This document shows, in pieces, positions 19,459-28,009 of a DNA stretch of 59,350 nt (positions within the stretch are counted from its first letter, which is position 1; the number at the start of each line of letters is the position of its first letter). The stretch is from Pseudonocardia xinjiangensis. Its GTDB lineage: Bacteria; Actinomycetota; Actinomycetes; Mycobacteriales; Pseudonocardiaceae. Below the pieces are notes generated by a model that was not told the origin of the DNA, made no database searches, and was given only the letters and a program-made list of their open reading frames with translations. Position numbers and translations under genes: made by a program. The DNA lies in contig NZ_JAAXKY010000027.1 of NCBI RefSeq assembly GCF_012911925.1, positions 1 to 59,350 on the forward strand, given 5' to 3'.

Positions 19459-20052
19459 GTGAAGCGCAAGATCGGGGTGATGGGCGGGACGTTCGACCCC
19501 ATCCACCACGGCCACCTCGTGGCCGCAAGCGAGGTCGCCGACCGCTTCGGTCTCGACGAGGTCGTGTTCGTGCCCACGGGGCAGCCGTGGCAGAAGTCCG
19601 AGCGCGAGGTGAGCGCGGCCGAGGACCGCTACCTGATGACGGTGGTGGCCACGGCGTCCAACCCCCGCTTCACCGTCAGCCGGGTCGACATCGACCGCGG
19701 CGGGGCCACCTACACCACCGACACGCTCACCGACCTGCACCGGCAGCGTCCCGGGTCGGAGCTCTACTTCATCACCGGCGCCGACGCGCTGGCCCAGATC
19801 CTGTCCTGGCAGAAGCTCGACGAGCTGTTCGACCTGGCCCACTTCGTCGGGGTCACCCGGCCCGGCTACGAGCTGGACGACCACCACCTGCCGGACGGCT
19901 CCGTCACGCTCGTCGAGGTGCCCGCGATGGCCATCTCGTCCACCGACTGCCGCCGCCGGGTCGCCGACGGCCGTCCCGTCTGGTACCTGGTGCCGGACGG
20001 GGTCGTGCAGTACATCTCGAAGCGCGGGCTGTACCAGGAGCCATCGTCCTGA
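19459..20052 (+). CDS. nadD: Nicotinate-nucleotide adenylyltransferase
   Basis: This 197-residue enzyme makes nicotinate adenine dinucleotide from nicotinate mononucleotide and ATP, the penultimate step of NAD synthesis. The nucleotidyltransferase motif [11 protein letters not shown] is at residues 9-19. [10 protein letters not shown] is the second ATP site (ISSTxxR-like). The GTG at 19459 gives the standard N-terminus; a TTG at 19438 would add seven residues. In many actinobacteria rsfS follows closely; here it is 21 kb away. Confidence 0.95.
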   Translation: MKRKIGVMGGTFDPIHHGHLVAASEVADRFGLDEVVFVPTGQPWQKSEREVSAAEDRYLMTVVATASNPRFTVSRVDIDRGGATYTTDTLTDLHRQRPGSELYFITGADALAQILSWQKLDELFDLAHFVGVTRPGYELDDHHLPDGSVTLVEVPAMAISSTDCRRRVADGRPVWYLVPDGVVQYISKRGLYQEPSS

Positions 20053-20127
20053 CCTGATGTGCCGTTCCATCAGGACCGAGCTGTAGTACCGGCGGAATTC
20101 GCTTGATCTGCCGCCGTACCGTCGGCA

Positions 20128-21264
20128 GTGATGAGCACGCACCAGATGCAGGTCCTCTGGGTCAGCGGCGCCCCCGGGACGGGGAAATCAACAGTTGGTT
20201 GGGGTCTGTTCAAGGAGATTGCGGCCCGCGGCGCAGACGTCGCCTATCTGGATATGGATCAGCTCGGCTTGATCGGTCCTCCACCGGGAGGTGGCGACGC
20301 AAGTCATCGAATCAAGATCGAGAACCTGCTCGTGCAGCTCTCAGTTCTCCGATCGGCAGGAGCTCGGCGGATCATCGTGTCCGGAGTGATCGATCCGGAC
20401 GTTGGAATCGAACCCTATTTGGCTGGTCATCCACTGGGGAATATCGCGGATTTCCGCCTCGTGCGGCTGGTGTGTGAGAGAGATGAACTGAGGCGTCGCT
20501 TTCTTGGCCGGGGGTCGCCGGCCGGGCTTCTGGAGCAGCTGATGATCCTCGCTGAGCAGTTGGACCGAACGGACTTCGGGGCTTCGTTCGATACGACGGG
20601 CCAGCGGCCTGATGAGACGGTCGACGAGCTCTTGAACCAATTCGATGTCGAGACGGACGAGGCCCCTGTCCAGGAGATGAAACAGTCCGACATGGAGCCC
20701 GCATCCGGTGGATCCGTTCTCGTCGTCACGGGTGCGACCGCGACGGGGAAGTCGACGGCCTGCTGGCAGGTTCTTCACGACCTCTGGAAGGAAGGCGTCT
20801 CGGCGGCTTTTGTCGACATCGGCCAACTACGGTTCAGTCACCCGAACCCTCCGGTCGAGGTCACTGCGGCGCGTACAGCTGCGCTGTGGAATTCCTACAA
20901 GCGGGCCGGGGCGCAGGTGCTCATCGCTGTGGATCGCGATGCTTCGGTTGCGGCCAAGCTGATCACCTCGGACCCCGTAGTGTTCGTTGAATTGGTGGCT
21001 GATTCGGCAGCTTTGGCTGACAGAGTCGCGCGTAGGGCCGCGGGGGAGTCGCCCCTTCTGGCGGGTGATGAAATCCGGGGTATCGACGGAGAGCGGCAGG
21101 CAGAGATTCTGCAGTCGGCCGTGGGTGAAGCAGAGCGGCTCAGATCTGCTGGACGGGTCGTCGGCACCATTGTCATCGAGACGAGCGACCAGTTGCCGGC
21201 TCAGACTGCGGATGCAATCCGCGACGTGGCGGCACTGCATATACCTGAGCTTTCTCGATCGTAG
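20128..21264 (+). CDS. Tandem P-loop kinase-like ATP-binding protein
   Basis: This 378-residue protein consists of two P-loop NTPase halves. The first Walker A is GAPGTGKST (14-22) and the second GATATGKST (202-210). Each begins with a strand-loop such as VLWVSGAPG or VLVVTGATA, followed by a switch-like VAYLDMDQLG or AAFVDIGQLR. The folds recall shikimate- or adenylylsulfate-kinase-like small-molecule kinases; the second half is shorter and may be degenerate. Base use is visibly more AT-rich than that of its neighbours, with many TT/AA wobble codons, which suggests horizontal transfer. A GTG at 20128 and an ATG at 20131 are adjacent possible starts. Function unknown. Confidence 0.75.
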   Translation: MMSTHQMQVLWVSGAPGTGKSTVGWGLFKEIAARGADVAYLDMDQLGLIGPPPGGGDASHRIKIENLLVQLSVLRSAGARRIIVSGVIDPDVGIEPYLAGHPLGNIADFRLVRLVCERDELRRRFLGRGSPAGLLEQLMILAEQLDRTDFGASFDTTGQRPDETVDELLNQFDVETDEAPVQEMKQSDMEPASGGSVLVVTGATATGKSTACWQVLHDLWKEGVSAAFVDIGQLRFSHPNPPVEVTAARTAALWNSYKRAGAQVLIAVDRDASVAAKLITSDPVVFVELVADSAALADRVARRAAGESPLLAGDEIRGIDGERQAEILQSAVGEAERLRSAGRVVGTIVIETSDQLPAQTADAIRDVAALHIPELSRS

Positions 21265-21287
21265 ATCGGGAGAGTCGGGCTCGCCCA

Positions 21288-22292
21288 TCACGGGGGCGCG
21301 ACTGCGAACTCCAGTGCCGTCCGCCCTTCCGCCACCGGTCCTGAGGCGTGGAGCGTGAGCCCGCAGTCGGCGGCCAGCCCGGCCAGCTCGTCGACCGTCC
21401 GCTCCCGGCCGCCGAAGCACATCAGCATGAACAGGTCCATCGCGGTGTCGGCGCCCTGCCCTCGCACCGGCTCGATCACCACCACGGTGCCGTCGGGCGC
21501 GGCGGCCCGGCGACACCCGGCCAGGATCTGGCGGGCGTGGTCGTCGTCCCAGTCGTGCAGGATGTCGGACAGAAGGTAGGCGTCGGCGCCGGTCGGCAAG
21601 GGGTCGAAGAAGCTGCCGGACACCGCCCCGGCCCGGTCATCGAGCCCGGTTGCGGCGAATCTGCCGATGGCAGCGGTAGCCGTCGGGGGTAGGTCCAGGG
21701 CCCGTCCGCGAACGTCGGGATGGGCGTTCAGGATCGCCGCGAGCACGGTCCCGTCCCCGCCGCCGACGTCGAGGATCTCAGGGAACCGGCTCCAGTCGAA
21801 GCGTTGGGCGATCTGTGTCGCCTGTACCCGGAACCGCCAGTTCATCTGGGCGTCGAACGAGCGCCGTAGTTCCGGGTGGGCGTCGAGGTCCGTCCAGAAC
21901 TCGCGCCCGTATCGGTGCGGGTAGGCCGGAGCGCCTGTGGTGATCGTCCCGAGCAGTTCGACGAAGGCGAGTTCGGCGCGTCCACCGGCGCTGTTGATGT
22001 CGAGCAGGGGTTTGATCCCCTCCGGGGCGTCCTCGCTCAACTGGGCACCGAGGGTCGTGGCCCGGTAGCGGCTGGACTCCGGATCGAGGGCGAAGACACC
22101 GATCGCGACGAGGTGATCGAGCAAGCGTCGGAGCGCCGGCGCCGCGGTTCCGGTCTCGGAGGCGAGTTGCTCCGCCGTCGCGCCGCTCCCCGCGCGCTCC
22201 GCCAGGCTCAGCGTCGCGGCCACCCGGATGGACATGGGGGTGGCCAGATCGGCCATTCCCCGAATCGACGGTGCCGGCGCTGGGAGGTCCAC
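21288..22292 (-). CDS. SAM-dependent O-methyltransferase (plant-type family 2)
   Basis: This 334-residue enzyme resembles the O-methyltransferases of antibiotic and flavonoid pathways. An N-terminal winged-helix dimerisation domain (about 20-110) precedes the SAM motif ILDVGGGDGTVLAAIL. The likely catalytic histidine is in LLSDILHDWDDDHARQIL. The substrate is unknown, though such enzymes usually methylate phenolic or polyketide hydroxyls. The upstream neighbour on the same strand is a TetR gene, 36 bp away. Confidence 0.88.
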   Translation of the reverse strand: MDLPAPAPSIRGMADLATPMSIRVAATLSLAERAGSGATAEQLASETGTAAPALRRLLDHLVAIGVFALDPESSRYRATTLGAQLSEDAPEGIKPLLDINSAGGRAELAFVELLGTITTGAPAYPHRYGREFWTDLDAHPELRRSFDAQMNWRFRVQATQIAQRFDWSRFPEILDVGGGDGTVLAAILNAHPDVRGRALDLPPTATAAIGRFAATGLDDRAGAVSGSFFDPLPTGADAYLLSDILHDWDDDHARQILAGCRRAAAPDGTVVVIEPVRGQGADTAMDLFMLMCFGGRERTVDELAGLAADCGLTLHASGPVAEGRTALEFAVAPP

Positions 22293-22328
22293 CCGCTGAA
22301 CCTATCCACGCCTCTCGAAGCGTCGCCG

Positions 22329-22958
22329 CTACGTCGGCCCCGGCCGCTCCGGTGGCAGCGTCCAGCCGTTCTCCACCGAGACCCGGCACCGGTCGGGGTC
22401 GTCTCCTCTGCTGACGAACAGTGCGGTCAGCAGGGGGACGCCGTTGGCGAGCGTGCCGTGCGGCAGGGGGCCGTTGGCGACCAGGGAGACCAGCCCGTGG
22501 GCGATGGCCCAGCTCTGGGTGGCCAGTTCGAGTGGCTCGGTGTCGGCGCGGAAGCGGTCGGCTCGCCTGGATCGGTCGACGGCGCGAACCAGATGCTCGA
22601 GGGTCGCGTCCGCGGCCGTGAGGTCTTCGAGGTCGAAGTTCGCGTCGAACATCACCCGGTACAGGTCCGGGTGGTCCAGGGCGTTGCCGAGGTAGGCGGC
22701 GACCAGCGCGGTCAGGTCCTGCACCGGGTCCGCGGACGTGGGCACCGTCGCGAACCTGGCCGCCAGGCGGGTGAAGCCCTCCTGCCGCAGGGCCTTCCAC
22801 ATGCCGTCCATGCCGCCGAAGTAGGTGTAGACGGCCATCGTCGAGACACCTGTCCCGGCCACCAGTGATCGCAGGGTGATGGGCTCGCGGGTCCGGAGCA
22901 TGCGGGCGGCCCGTTCGACGAGCAGGGTGCGGACCGCGGGGTCCTTCGTCCTGGCCAT
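22329..22958 (-). CDS. TetR-family regulator (WHG-type C-terminus)
   Basis: This 209-residue regulator has an HTH at about residues 27-48 (LRSLVAGTGVSTMAVYTYFGGMDGMW), where the usual YFGSKE is YFGGMD, as in the WHG-domain subgroup. It lies upstream of the O-methyltransferase gene on the same strand and divergent from ridA. Between the divergent starts, taacat (about 22971-22976) and atggtta (about 22988-22994) form an imperfect repeat with one unpaired base, a possible operator. Confidence 0.85.
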   Translation of the reverse strand: MARTKDPAVRTLLVERAARMLRTREPITLRSLVAGTGVSTMAVYTYFGGMDGMWKALRQEGFTRLAARFATVPTSADPVQDLTALVAAYLGNALDHPDLYRVMFDANFDLEDLTAADATLEHLVRAVDRSRRADRFRADTEPLELATQSWAIAHGLVSLVANGPLPHGTLANGVPLLTALFVSRGDDPDRCRVSVENGWTLPPERPGPT

Positions 22959-23036
22959 GACGTCAAATTACATAACATCGCGCTGCTATGGTTACGGGGT
23001 CCGTGAACGACGGACTCTCACGACAAGGAGTCATGC

Positions 23037-23444
23037 ATGGCCGTCACCCTGGTGAACCCCGACGGGTTGCCGCAGGTCGAGGCGTACCGGCAGGTGTCGG
23101 TCGCCACCGGTACGAAGCTGGTGTTCATCGCCGGCCAGGTCGCCTGGGACGCCGACGGGCGCACGGTCGGCGTGGGCGATCTCGCCGCTCAGGTCGAGCA
23201 GTGCTACCTCAACGTCGCCACCGCACTGGCCGGGGTCGGTGGCTCCTTCGACGACGTCGTGAAGCTGACCGTCTACGTCGCCGACTGGACCCCCGACAAG
23301 ATGACTCTCTTCGGAGAGGGAGTCGCCCGGGCGGCTGCGAAGCTGGGAGTGACCCCGGTCCCGCCGGGCTCGCTGATCGGCGTCGCGGCGCTGGACGTAC
23401 CCGATCATCTGGTGGAGGTCGAGGCCACCGCGGTCCTCGACTGA
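23037..23444 (+). CDS. RidA/YjgF-family protein
   Basis: This 135-residue protein has the RidA fold with motifs LVFIAGQVAWDADG and VVKLTVYVADWTPDKM. Its end (PDHLVEVEATAVLD) matches the family strand that holds the active-site glutamate. RidA proteins deaminate reactive enamines or imines, or act in catabolic pathways as related hydrolases. It is a single gene divergent from TetR and closed by a hairpin. Confidence 0.85.
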   Translation: MAVTLVNPDGLPQVEAYRQVSVATGTKLVFIAGQVAWDADGRTVGVGDLAAQVEQCYLNVATALAGVGGSFDDVVKLTVYVADWTPDKMTLFGEGVARAAAKLGVTPVPPGSLIGVAALDVPDHLVEVEATAVLD

Positions 23445-23480
23445 GCGCGGCGCGGCGCGGGCGCGGAACGAGCCGAAACG

Positions 23481-23498
23481 GGGCCGGCCGACCGGCCC
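23481..23498 (+). terminator. Terminator hairpin after ridA
   Basis: GGGCCGG (23481-23487) and CCGGCCC (23492-23498) form a perfect 7-bp GC stem with a 4-base loop, 36 bases after the ridA stop. Confidence 0.55.
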
Positions 23499-23788
23499 GG
23501 CAACGGCGCCTGGTGAGAACGTTCGCCTCTCGGGCGCGCCGTCGATAAGGTACGCCTCTGTTCGGGTGACAATGAGCCGACTCTCCGTTGTCACGTGGCT
23601 GTTCCGCGGCAATTCTCCCGGGCTCAATAAGCACGATCAGACGCGTAACCTGACTGTCCGTACTTTATTCGTACGATAGTGGTACGCGCTTTCGACGGTG
23701 GCGTACGCGATAGATTTGCCGCCGGTCGGCGGGCTCCCCCGAAGAGGCCCTTCCGCAGTTGGCCTCGGCCGACGCGCTGACTCCGAGC

Positions 23789-23806
23789 GTCGGCACTGTT
23801 GCCGAC
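23789..23806 (+). promoter_or_regulatory. Conserved leader hairpin of secreted paralogue 1
   Basis: GTCGGC (23789-23794), a 6-base loop, and GCCGAC (23801-23806) lie just before the GAGGAGA ribosome site (23815-23821). The same stem with a different 7-base loop precedes paralogue 2, so the stem is kept while the loop changes. Confidence 0.6.
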
Positions 23807-23826
23807 CCGCGATGAGGAGAACACCT

Positions 23827-24896
23827 GTGCTGAAGAAGGCTGGAATCGTGGCGGTCGCCGCCACGGCCGGCATATCTGCGCTGACCCCATTGGCATTCGC
23901 GCTCGACCGCGACGACCGCGGCGACGGAGATGACAACACCTCGTTCGTCATCGAGGACAACAGCGTCGAGCGGAACCAGGTCAACCGCTGTGACTTCGAG
24001 CAGAACTCAGCCGCTACGGGGCTTCCCGGCCCGATCCTCTCCCAGAGCCAGCAGGGCAACTGTGTCAACGTTGGTGACGGGAGCTCCCTCGGTCCGCCGC
24101 CGCCTCCTCCTCCAGGGCCCGGCCCTGACTCCGAGGTCGTCTACAGCTCGATCCCGGACAACCTGCCCGGCCACGTGATCTCCATCAGCTACAACGCCAC
24201 CGGCACCAGCGAGCTCGGCGACGAGGTCGGGCTCGCCGGAGGGCCCGACCGGGAGCTGGAGTCCCTGGAGGTCGTGCTGGACAGCTCGGCCTGCCAGGTC
24301 GGCAACTTCTACAGCAACAACTGTGTGACCACGCCCGGGGCCACGTTCGCCCACCCGATCACCATGAATGTCTACGCCGTGGACGATTCCGGTCCCACTC
24401 CGACGCCGGGCGCTCTGCTGGCCACCCGCACGGAAGTCAGCAGTATTCCGTACCGCCCGTCGGCCGACCCGGTGAGTTGCACGGGCGCCAATGCGGCCAA
24501 TGGTTCGACCCGTCCGACAATGCCTGCTACAGCGGCATCTCGTTCAGGCTGAGGTTCGAATTCCCGGCCGGCACGCCGTTGCCCGACCGGGTCATCTGGA
24601 CGGTGGCGTTCAACACGACGAACGCCGGACCCAACCCGATCGGTCCGGCCCCCTGTGTCGCCACGGTGGAAGGCTGCACCTACGACTCGTTGAACCTCGG
24701 AGCCGACACCTTCGCCGGAGCACCGTACGTCGGGGTCGACATCGACCCCAACGGCGCATTCCTCGACTCGAACCAGCCGGGTTTCTACTGTGACGGCGGT
24801 GCGGGCGGCACGGGCTTCCTCCGGCTCGACACGGACACCACATCGTGTTGGGACACCAACAAGCCGCTCGGCAAGATCACCGCGCTCGTGGAGTAG
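23827..24896 (+). pseudogene. Secreted Pro-linker protein, paralogue 1, frameshifted
   Basis: The reading frame starts at the GTG at 23827, six bases after GAGGAGA, and opens with a signal peptide (LKKAGIVAVAATAGISALTPLAFA). A short N-terminal domain (ERNQVNRCDFEQ..., QSQQGNCVNVGDGS), a Pro/Gly linker and a larger C-terminal domain follow. The frame is intact to GANA, then breaks: compared with paralogue 2, one G is missing at about 24495 (gcggcc against gcgggcc). The wrong frame stops at 24552. The rest (QWFDPSDNACYSG... to ALVE) continues in another frame to 24896. It could be a recent pseudogene or a sequencing error. Function of the family is unknown. Confidence 0.8.
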
Positions 24897-24905
24897 CGCC
24901 GGTGC

Positions 24906-24943
24906 GGCGGTGGACGGGGACGCGATGGTCTCCGTCCACCGCC
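24906..24943. terminator. Bidirectional terminator
   Basis: GGCGGTGGACGG (24906-24917) and its exact complement (24932-24943) form a 12-bp stem with a 14-base loop. It sits between the convergent ends of paralogue 1 and the epimerase-like gene, touching the latter's stop codon. Confidence 0.75.
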
Positions 24944-25843
24944 TTACCGGGCGTTCCGCTCCCTGTCCGACAGCGCAGGATGCTCGTCCTCGGCGTCCCA
25001 GCCGAGTTCGGCGAGTGCCCTTCCGGTGTCCCAGAAGCCCGTGTTCCGGGGCAGCGGCCGGCGCAGCGGCGCGTCCGGGTACCACCGCCGGGCCAGCTCC
25101 TCCGACGGGACGTCGGTGCTGGTCCGGGCGGCCACGATGTTGTAGACGGCCGGCCCCGGCGTGCTGCGGTGCAGGGCGAGCAGGCAGGCCGCTGCCGCGG
25201 AGTCGAAGGACGTCCACCCCCACAGCTCCCGTGGGTCCCGGTCGTCCTCGGCCGGCCGGTGGGCGGCGGCGAAGTCTTTGCGGAGGGCGTGCAGCCGTAG
25301 CGCGGAGAATGTGACGGTCGGCCGGCGCCTGGCGAACGCCGCCATCTGCTGCTCGCCGATCCACTTCGACAGGCTGTAGGAGTCCTCGCAGTACGTGGGG
25401 TGCTCCTCGTCGATCGGGAAGTAGTCGTAGCGAGGGGTCGCGCTGAATATCCCGCCGATCGCGTTGACACTCGACGCGAGGCAGACCGCGCCCAGCCCGT
25501 GCTCCTCGGCCGCCACCAGCACGTGGTGCGTGCCGCCGACGTTGGTGTGGTGCACCACGGGCTCCGGGTACCGGGGGTGGATGAGCGCGCCCAGGTGGGC
25601 CACGGCGTCGGTCCCGGCGAGCGCGGCCCGGACCTCGTCGAACTGGGTGAGGTCCGCGGCCCGGCACTCGACGCTTGCAGCGAAGCCACTTTGCGGCAAC
25701 GTCGTTGCGTCAAAGTGGCTTTGCTGCAACTCGCCGAGCGCCGCCGGCAGGTCGACGGCAACCACGTCGTGGCCGGCGAGCAGTGCGCGCGCGACGACTT
25801 TGCGCCCGAGCTTTCCACCCGCCCCGGTGACGGCGATCCGCAT
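24944..25843 (-). CDS. NAD-dependent epimerase/dehydratase-family (extended SDR) protein
   Basis: This 299-residue extended SDR has the NAD motif GAGGKLG at residues 7-13 and an active-site YSLSK, with S in LASSVNAIGG. It resembles uronate or sugar dehydrogenases and UDP-sugar epimerases; in this cluster, oxidation of a sugar or sugar acid to a lactone is a reasonable guess. About 20 residues after VAVDL (GELQQSHFDATTLPQSGFAA) have no place in the family and are encoded by a long DNA palindrome. The gene is last in the six-gene operon and starts 2 bases after the dehydratase stop. Confidence 0.83.
   Translation of the reverse strand: MRIAVTGAGGKLGRKVVARALLAGHDVVAVDLPAALGELQQSHFDATTLPQSGFAASVECRAADLTQFDEVRAALAGTDAVAHLGALIHPRYPEPVVHHTNVGGTHHVLVAAEEHGLGAVCLASSVNAIGGIFSATPRYDYFPIDEEHPTYCEDSYSLSKWIGEQQMAAFARRRPTVTFSALRLHALRKDFAAAHRPAEDDRDPRELWGWTSFDSAAAACLLALHRSTPGPAVYNIVAARTSTDVPSEELARRWYPDAPLRRPLPRNTGFWDTGRALAELGWDAEDEHPALSDRERNAR
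25675..25729. repeat. 55-bp palindromic element inside the SDR gene
   Basis: Left arm 25675-25700 and right arm 25704-25729 (26 bases each) pair at 23 of 26 positions around a 3-base loop; one mismatch would be a G-U pair in RNA. The gene stays in frame through the element. It looks like a mobile or repeated palindrome inserted into coding DNA. I saw no second copy in the window. Confidence 0.7.
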
Positions 25844-25845
25844 GC

Positions 25846-27135
25846 TCAGCTCCAGAGCCGGTCGTGGCTCGACTCGCCGTCCCAGTGCGTCGACTCGGAG
25901 AAGAACACCGGGTCCCGGGGGTCGAGATGTGTCATGAACAGCTCCTCGTTGATGTCGCCGAACCCGAGGCCGGGGGTCTCGGGCACGATGATGTGGCCGT
26001 CCTGGATGAGCGGCCGGGGCAGGTCGGTGACGAGGTCGCTCCAGAACGGCACGTCGGCGGCATGGTGCTCCAGCGCCAGGAAGTTCTCCGTGGCCGCCGC
26101 CAGATGCACGCAGGCCATGGTCGCGATCGGCGACGCCGCGAGGTGCAGCGCCATCGCGACACCGCGCTCCTGCGCGTAGTCGCCCAGCCGCTTGGTCTCG
26201 CTGATGCCGCCGGACGTGGCGGGGTCGGGGTGGATCACCCGGACCGCGCCCGCGTCGAGCAGCGGCTTGAACCCCTCGGTGAGGTAGATGTCCTCACCCG
26301 TGCACGTCGGCACGGCGACGGCCTCGGTGAGCTGGCGCCACTGGTCGGTGAACTGCCACGGGATGAGGTCCTCGATCCACGCCAGCGTGAACGGCTCCAG
26401 CGCGCGCCCGATCCGGATGCACGAGTCGAGCGCGATGTGTCCGAAGTGGTCCGCGGCGAGCGCCACGTCGTAGCCGACGACCGAACGCACGGTCTCCACG
26501 TAGCTCGCCAGGTGGTCCACGCCCTTCGCGGTGACCTGGATGCCGGAGAACGGGTGCATCACCGTCTTCGTCTCGCGGGCGCCGGGCGGGGCGATCAGGG
26601 TGCCGGGGATGTCCCACAGCAGGTCCACGCCCACGTCCATCTTGAGCATCGTGAACCCGCGCTGCTTGCGTTCCAGCAGCCGCTGTCCCATCTCGTGCGG
26701 GTCGGGCACGGACGGCGTGTCGGCGTAGCACCGGACCGAGTCCCGGAACTGCCCGCCCACCAGCGCGTACGCCGGCACGCCGTAGGCCTTGCCCGCCAGG
26801 TCCATCAACGCCATCTCGACGCCGGACACGCCCCCGCCCTGCCGGGCGTGGAAGCCGAACTGCTTGATCTTGCGGAAGACCTTGTCGACGTTGCACGGGT
26901 TCTCGCCGACGAGGCGGCTCTTGAGCATCAGCGCGTAGGTGGCGCTCGCCTGGTCGCGCACCTCGCCGTACCCCACGAGGCCCTGGTTCGTGTCGATCCG
27001 GATGATCGACGACCGGAACGGCACCCCGTGCAGGTTGGCCACCCGCAGGTCGGTGATGCGCAGGGCGCTCGGCCGCGACGCGGTGCTGATGTGCTCCTCG
27101 GTGATCACGGACGGCTCGTTGCTGGTGGTGGTCAC
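25846..27135 (-). CDS. Enolase-superfamily sugar-acid dehydratase 1
   Basis: This 429-residue protein belongs to the mandelate racemase/muconate lactonising group. The capping domain is about residues 20-150. The barrel shows FTMLKMDVGVDL (KxD), WIEDLIPW and CTGEDIY as the second and third metal ligand regions, and MALHLAASP as the likely catalytic-base region. Members dehydrate aldonic or aldaric acids to 2-keto-3-deoxy acids. A long insert after the KxD strand (about residues 200-245) is unusual. The GTG at 27135 lies 2 bases after the RraA-like stop. Confidence 0.85.
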   Translation of the reverse strand: MTTTSNEPSVITEEHISTASRPSALRITDLRVANLHGVPFRSSIIRIDTNQGLVGYGEVRDQASATYALMLKSRLVGENPCNVDKVFRKIKQFGFHARQGGGVSGVEMALMDLAGKAYGVPAYALVGGQFRDSVRCYADTPSVPDPHEMGQRLLERKQRGFTMLKMDVGVDLLWDIPGTLIAPPGARETKTVMHPFSGIQVTAKGVDHLASYVETVRSVVGYDVALAADHFGHIALDSCIRIGRALEPFTLAWIEDLIPWQFTDQWRQLTEAVAVPTCTGEDIYLTEGFKPLLDAGAVRVIHPDPATSGGISETKRLGDYAQERGVAMALHLAASPIATMACVHLAAATENFLALEHHAADVPFWSDLVTDLPRPLIQDGHIIVPETPGLGFGDINEELFMTHLDPRDPVFFSESTHWDGESSHDRLWS

Positions 27136-27137
27136 CG

Positions 27138-27971
27138 TCAGCGCTCCTCTCCGGCGCGGGCCGCGCGCCACTGCTGGAAGTCGGCCTCGATCTCCTCGCT
27201 CCACGTCGGGACGTCGATCTGGGCGCTCGTCCAGCGGCGCTCCGACAGGCGCTGCTTGCCGAACACGTCCCGGACGCGGGTGTCCTCGCTGGCCGCGGCC
27301 ACGGCGGCGGCGAGGTGCGCGGGGATCACCGCAACGCCCGTCGGCGTCCCGAGCACGACGTCCCCGGGCAGCACCGTGGCGCCGCCGATGCGGATCGGGA
27401 TGTTGATCCCGGCGAGGGTGACGCCGCGGATCGGTGTCGGGTCGACGGCCCGGTGGAAGATGTTGACCCCGCCCCCGAGCTGCTGCAGGCCCTGCAGGTC
27501 GCGGATGCCGCCGTCGATCACGGCGCCGACGCCGGTGCGGGTGGCCACGGCGGTGCCGAGGTTGTCGCCCACCACCGTGCCCTCGACGATCTTGCCGAAG
27601 ATGTCGACGACCATGATGTCGCCGTTCTCGAGGGTCTCGATCACCCAGGAGTTCTGCCGGTCGGCCTCCAGGTGTCCCTCCCGTCTGCCGGCCTCCACCA
27701 CCACCGCGTCGAGGTCGGGCCGGTGTGGCAGGAACTGTGCCGTGACGGCCCGCCCGACGATCACGGTGCCGGGGTGCGTCTCCTGCCACTCGCCGGCGAA
27801 CTGCCGCACGTAGCCGGCCTGGAACAGGAACCCCCACGCCTCCTCGGTGGTGGCGAGGCGCAGGCTCGCCAGCACCTCGTCGGGGACGCGGGGCCGGCCG
27901 GAGCCGAAGCGCTCGCCCGTCCAGGCTGCGGTGAGCTCCTCGAGGTCGTCCTTGCCGGGTTGGATGCGCAC
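27138..27971 (-). CDS. RraA-like aldolase 1 (HMG/CHA aldolase family)
   Basis: This 277-residue protein of the RraA/HMG-aldolase family carries GAVIDGGIRDLQG, whose Arg-Asp pair binds substrate and metal, and GDNLGTAVATRTGVG upstream of it. The relatives split 4-hydroxy-2-oxo acids into pyruvate and an aldehyde or keto acid. In this operon it may cleave the dehydratase product. Its N-terminal extension of about 50 residues is longer than in plain RraA. The GTG at 27971 has an AGAAGG site; the frame upstream is noise. Confidence 0.82.
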   Translation of the reverse strand: MRIQPGKDDLEELTAAWTGERFGSGRPRVPDEVLASLRLATTEEAWGFLFQAGYVRQFAGEWQETHPGTVIVGRAVTAQFLPHRPDLDAVVVEAGRREGHLEADRQNSWVIETLENGDIMVVDIFGKIVEGTVVGDNLGTAVATRTGVGAVIDGGIRDLQGLQQLGGGVNIFHRAVDPTPIRGVTLAGINIPIRIGGATVLPGDVVLGTPTGVAVIPAHLAAAVAAASEDTRVRDVFGKQRLSERRWTSAQIDVPTWSEEIEADFQQWRAARAGEER

Positions 27972-28009
27972 GTCCGGTTCGCCTTCTCTCTCTCGTCGGG
28001 TAGTACGGG

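Larger units (their letters stand above)
23445..23826. other. Intergenic region before secreted paralogue 1
   Basis: This 382-bp region has no gene. It holds a terminator-like GGGCCGG/CCGGCCC hairpin (23481-23498), a CGTAC/GTACG inverted repeat (23670-23674, 23682-23686), a TAGATT -10-like box (23711-23716) also found before paralogue 2, and the conserved leader hairpin at 23789-23806. Short blocks such as gcgtaacctgac are shared with the region before paralogue 2. Confidence 0.6.
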
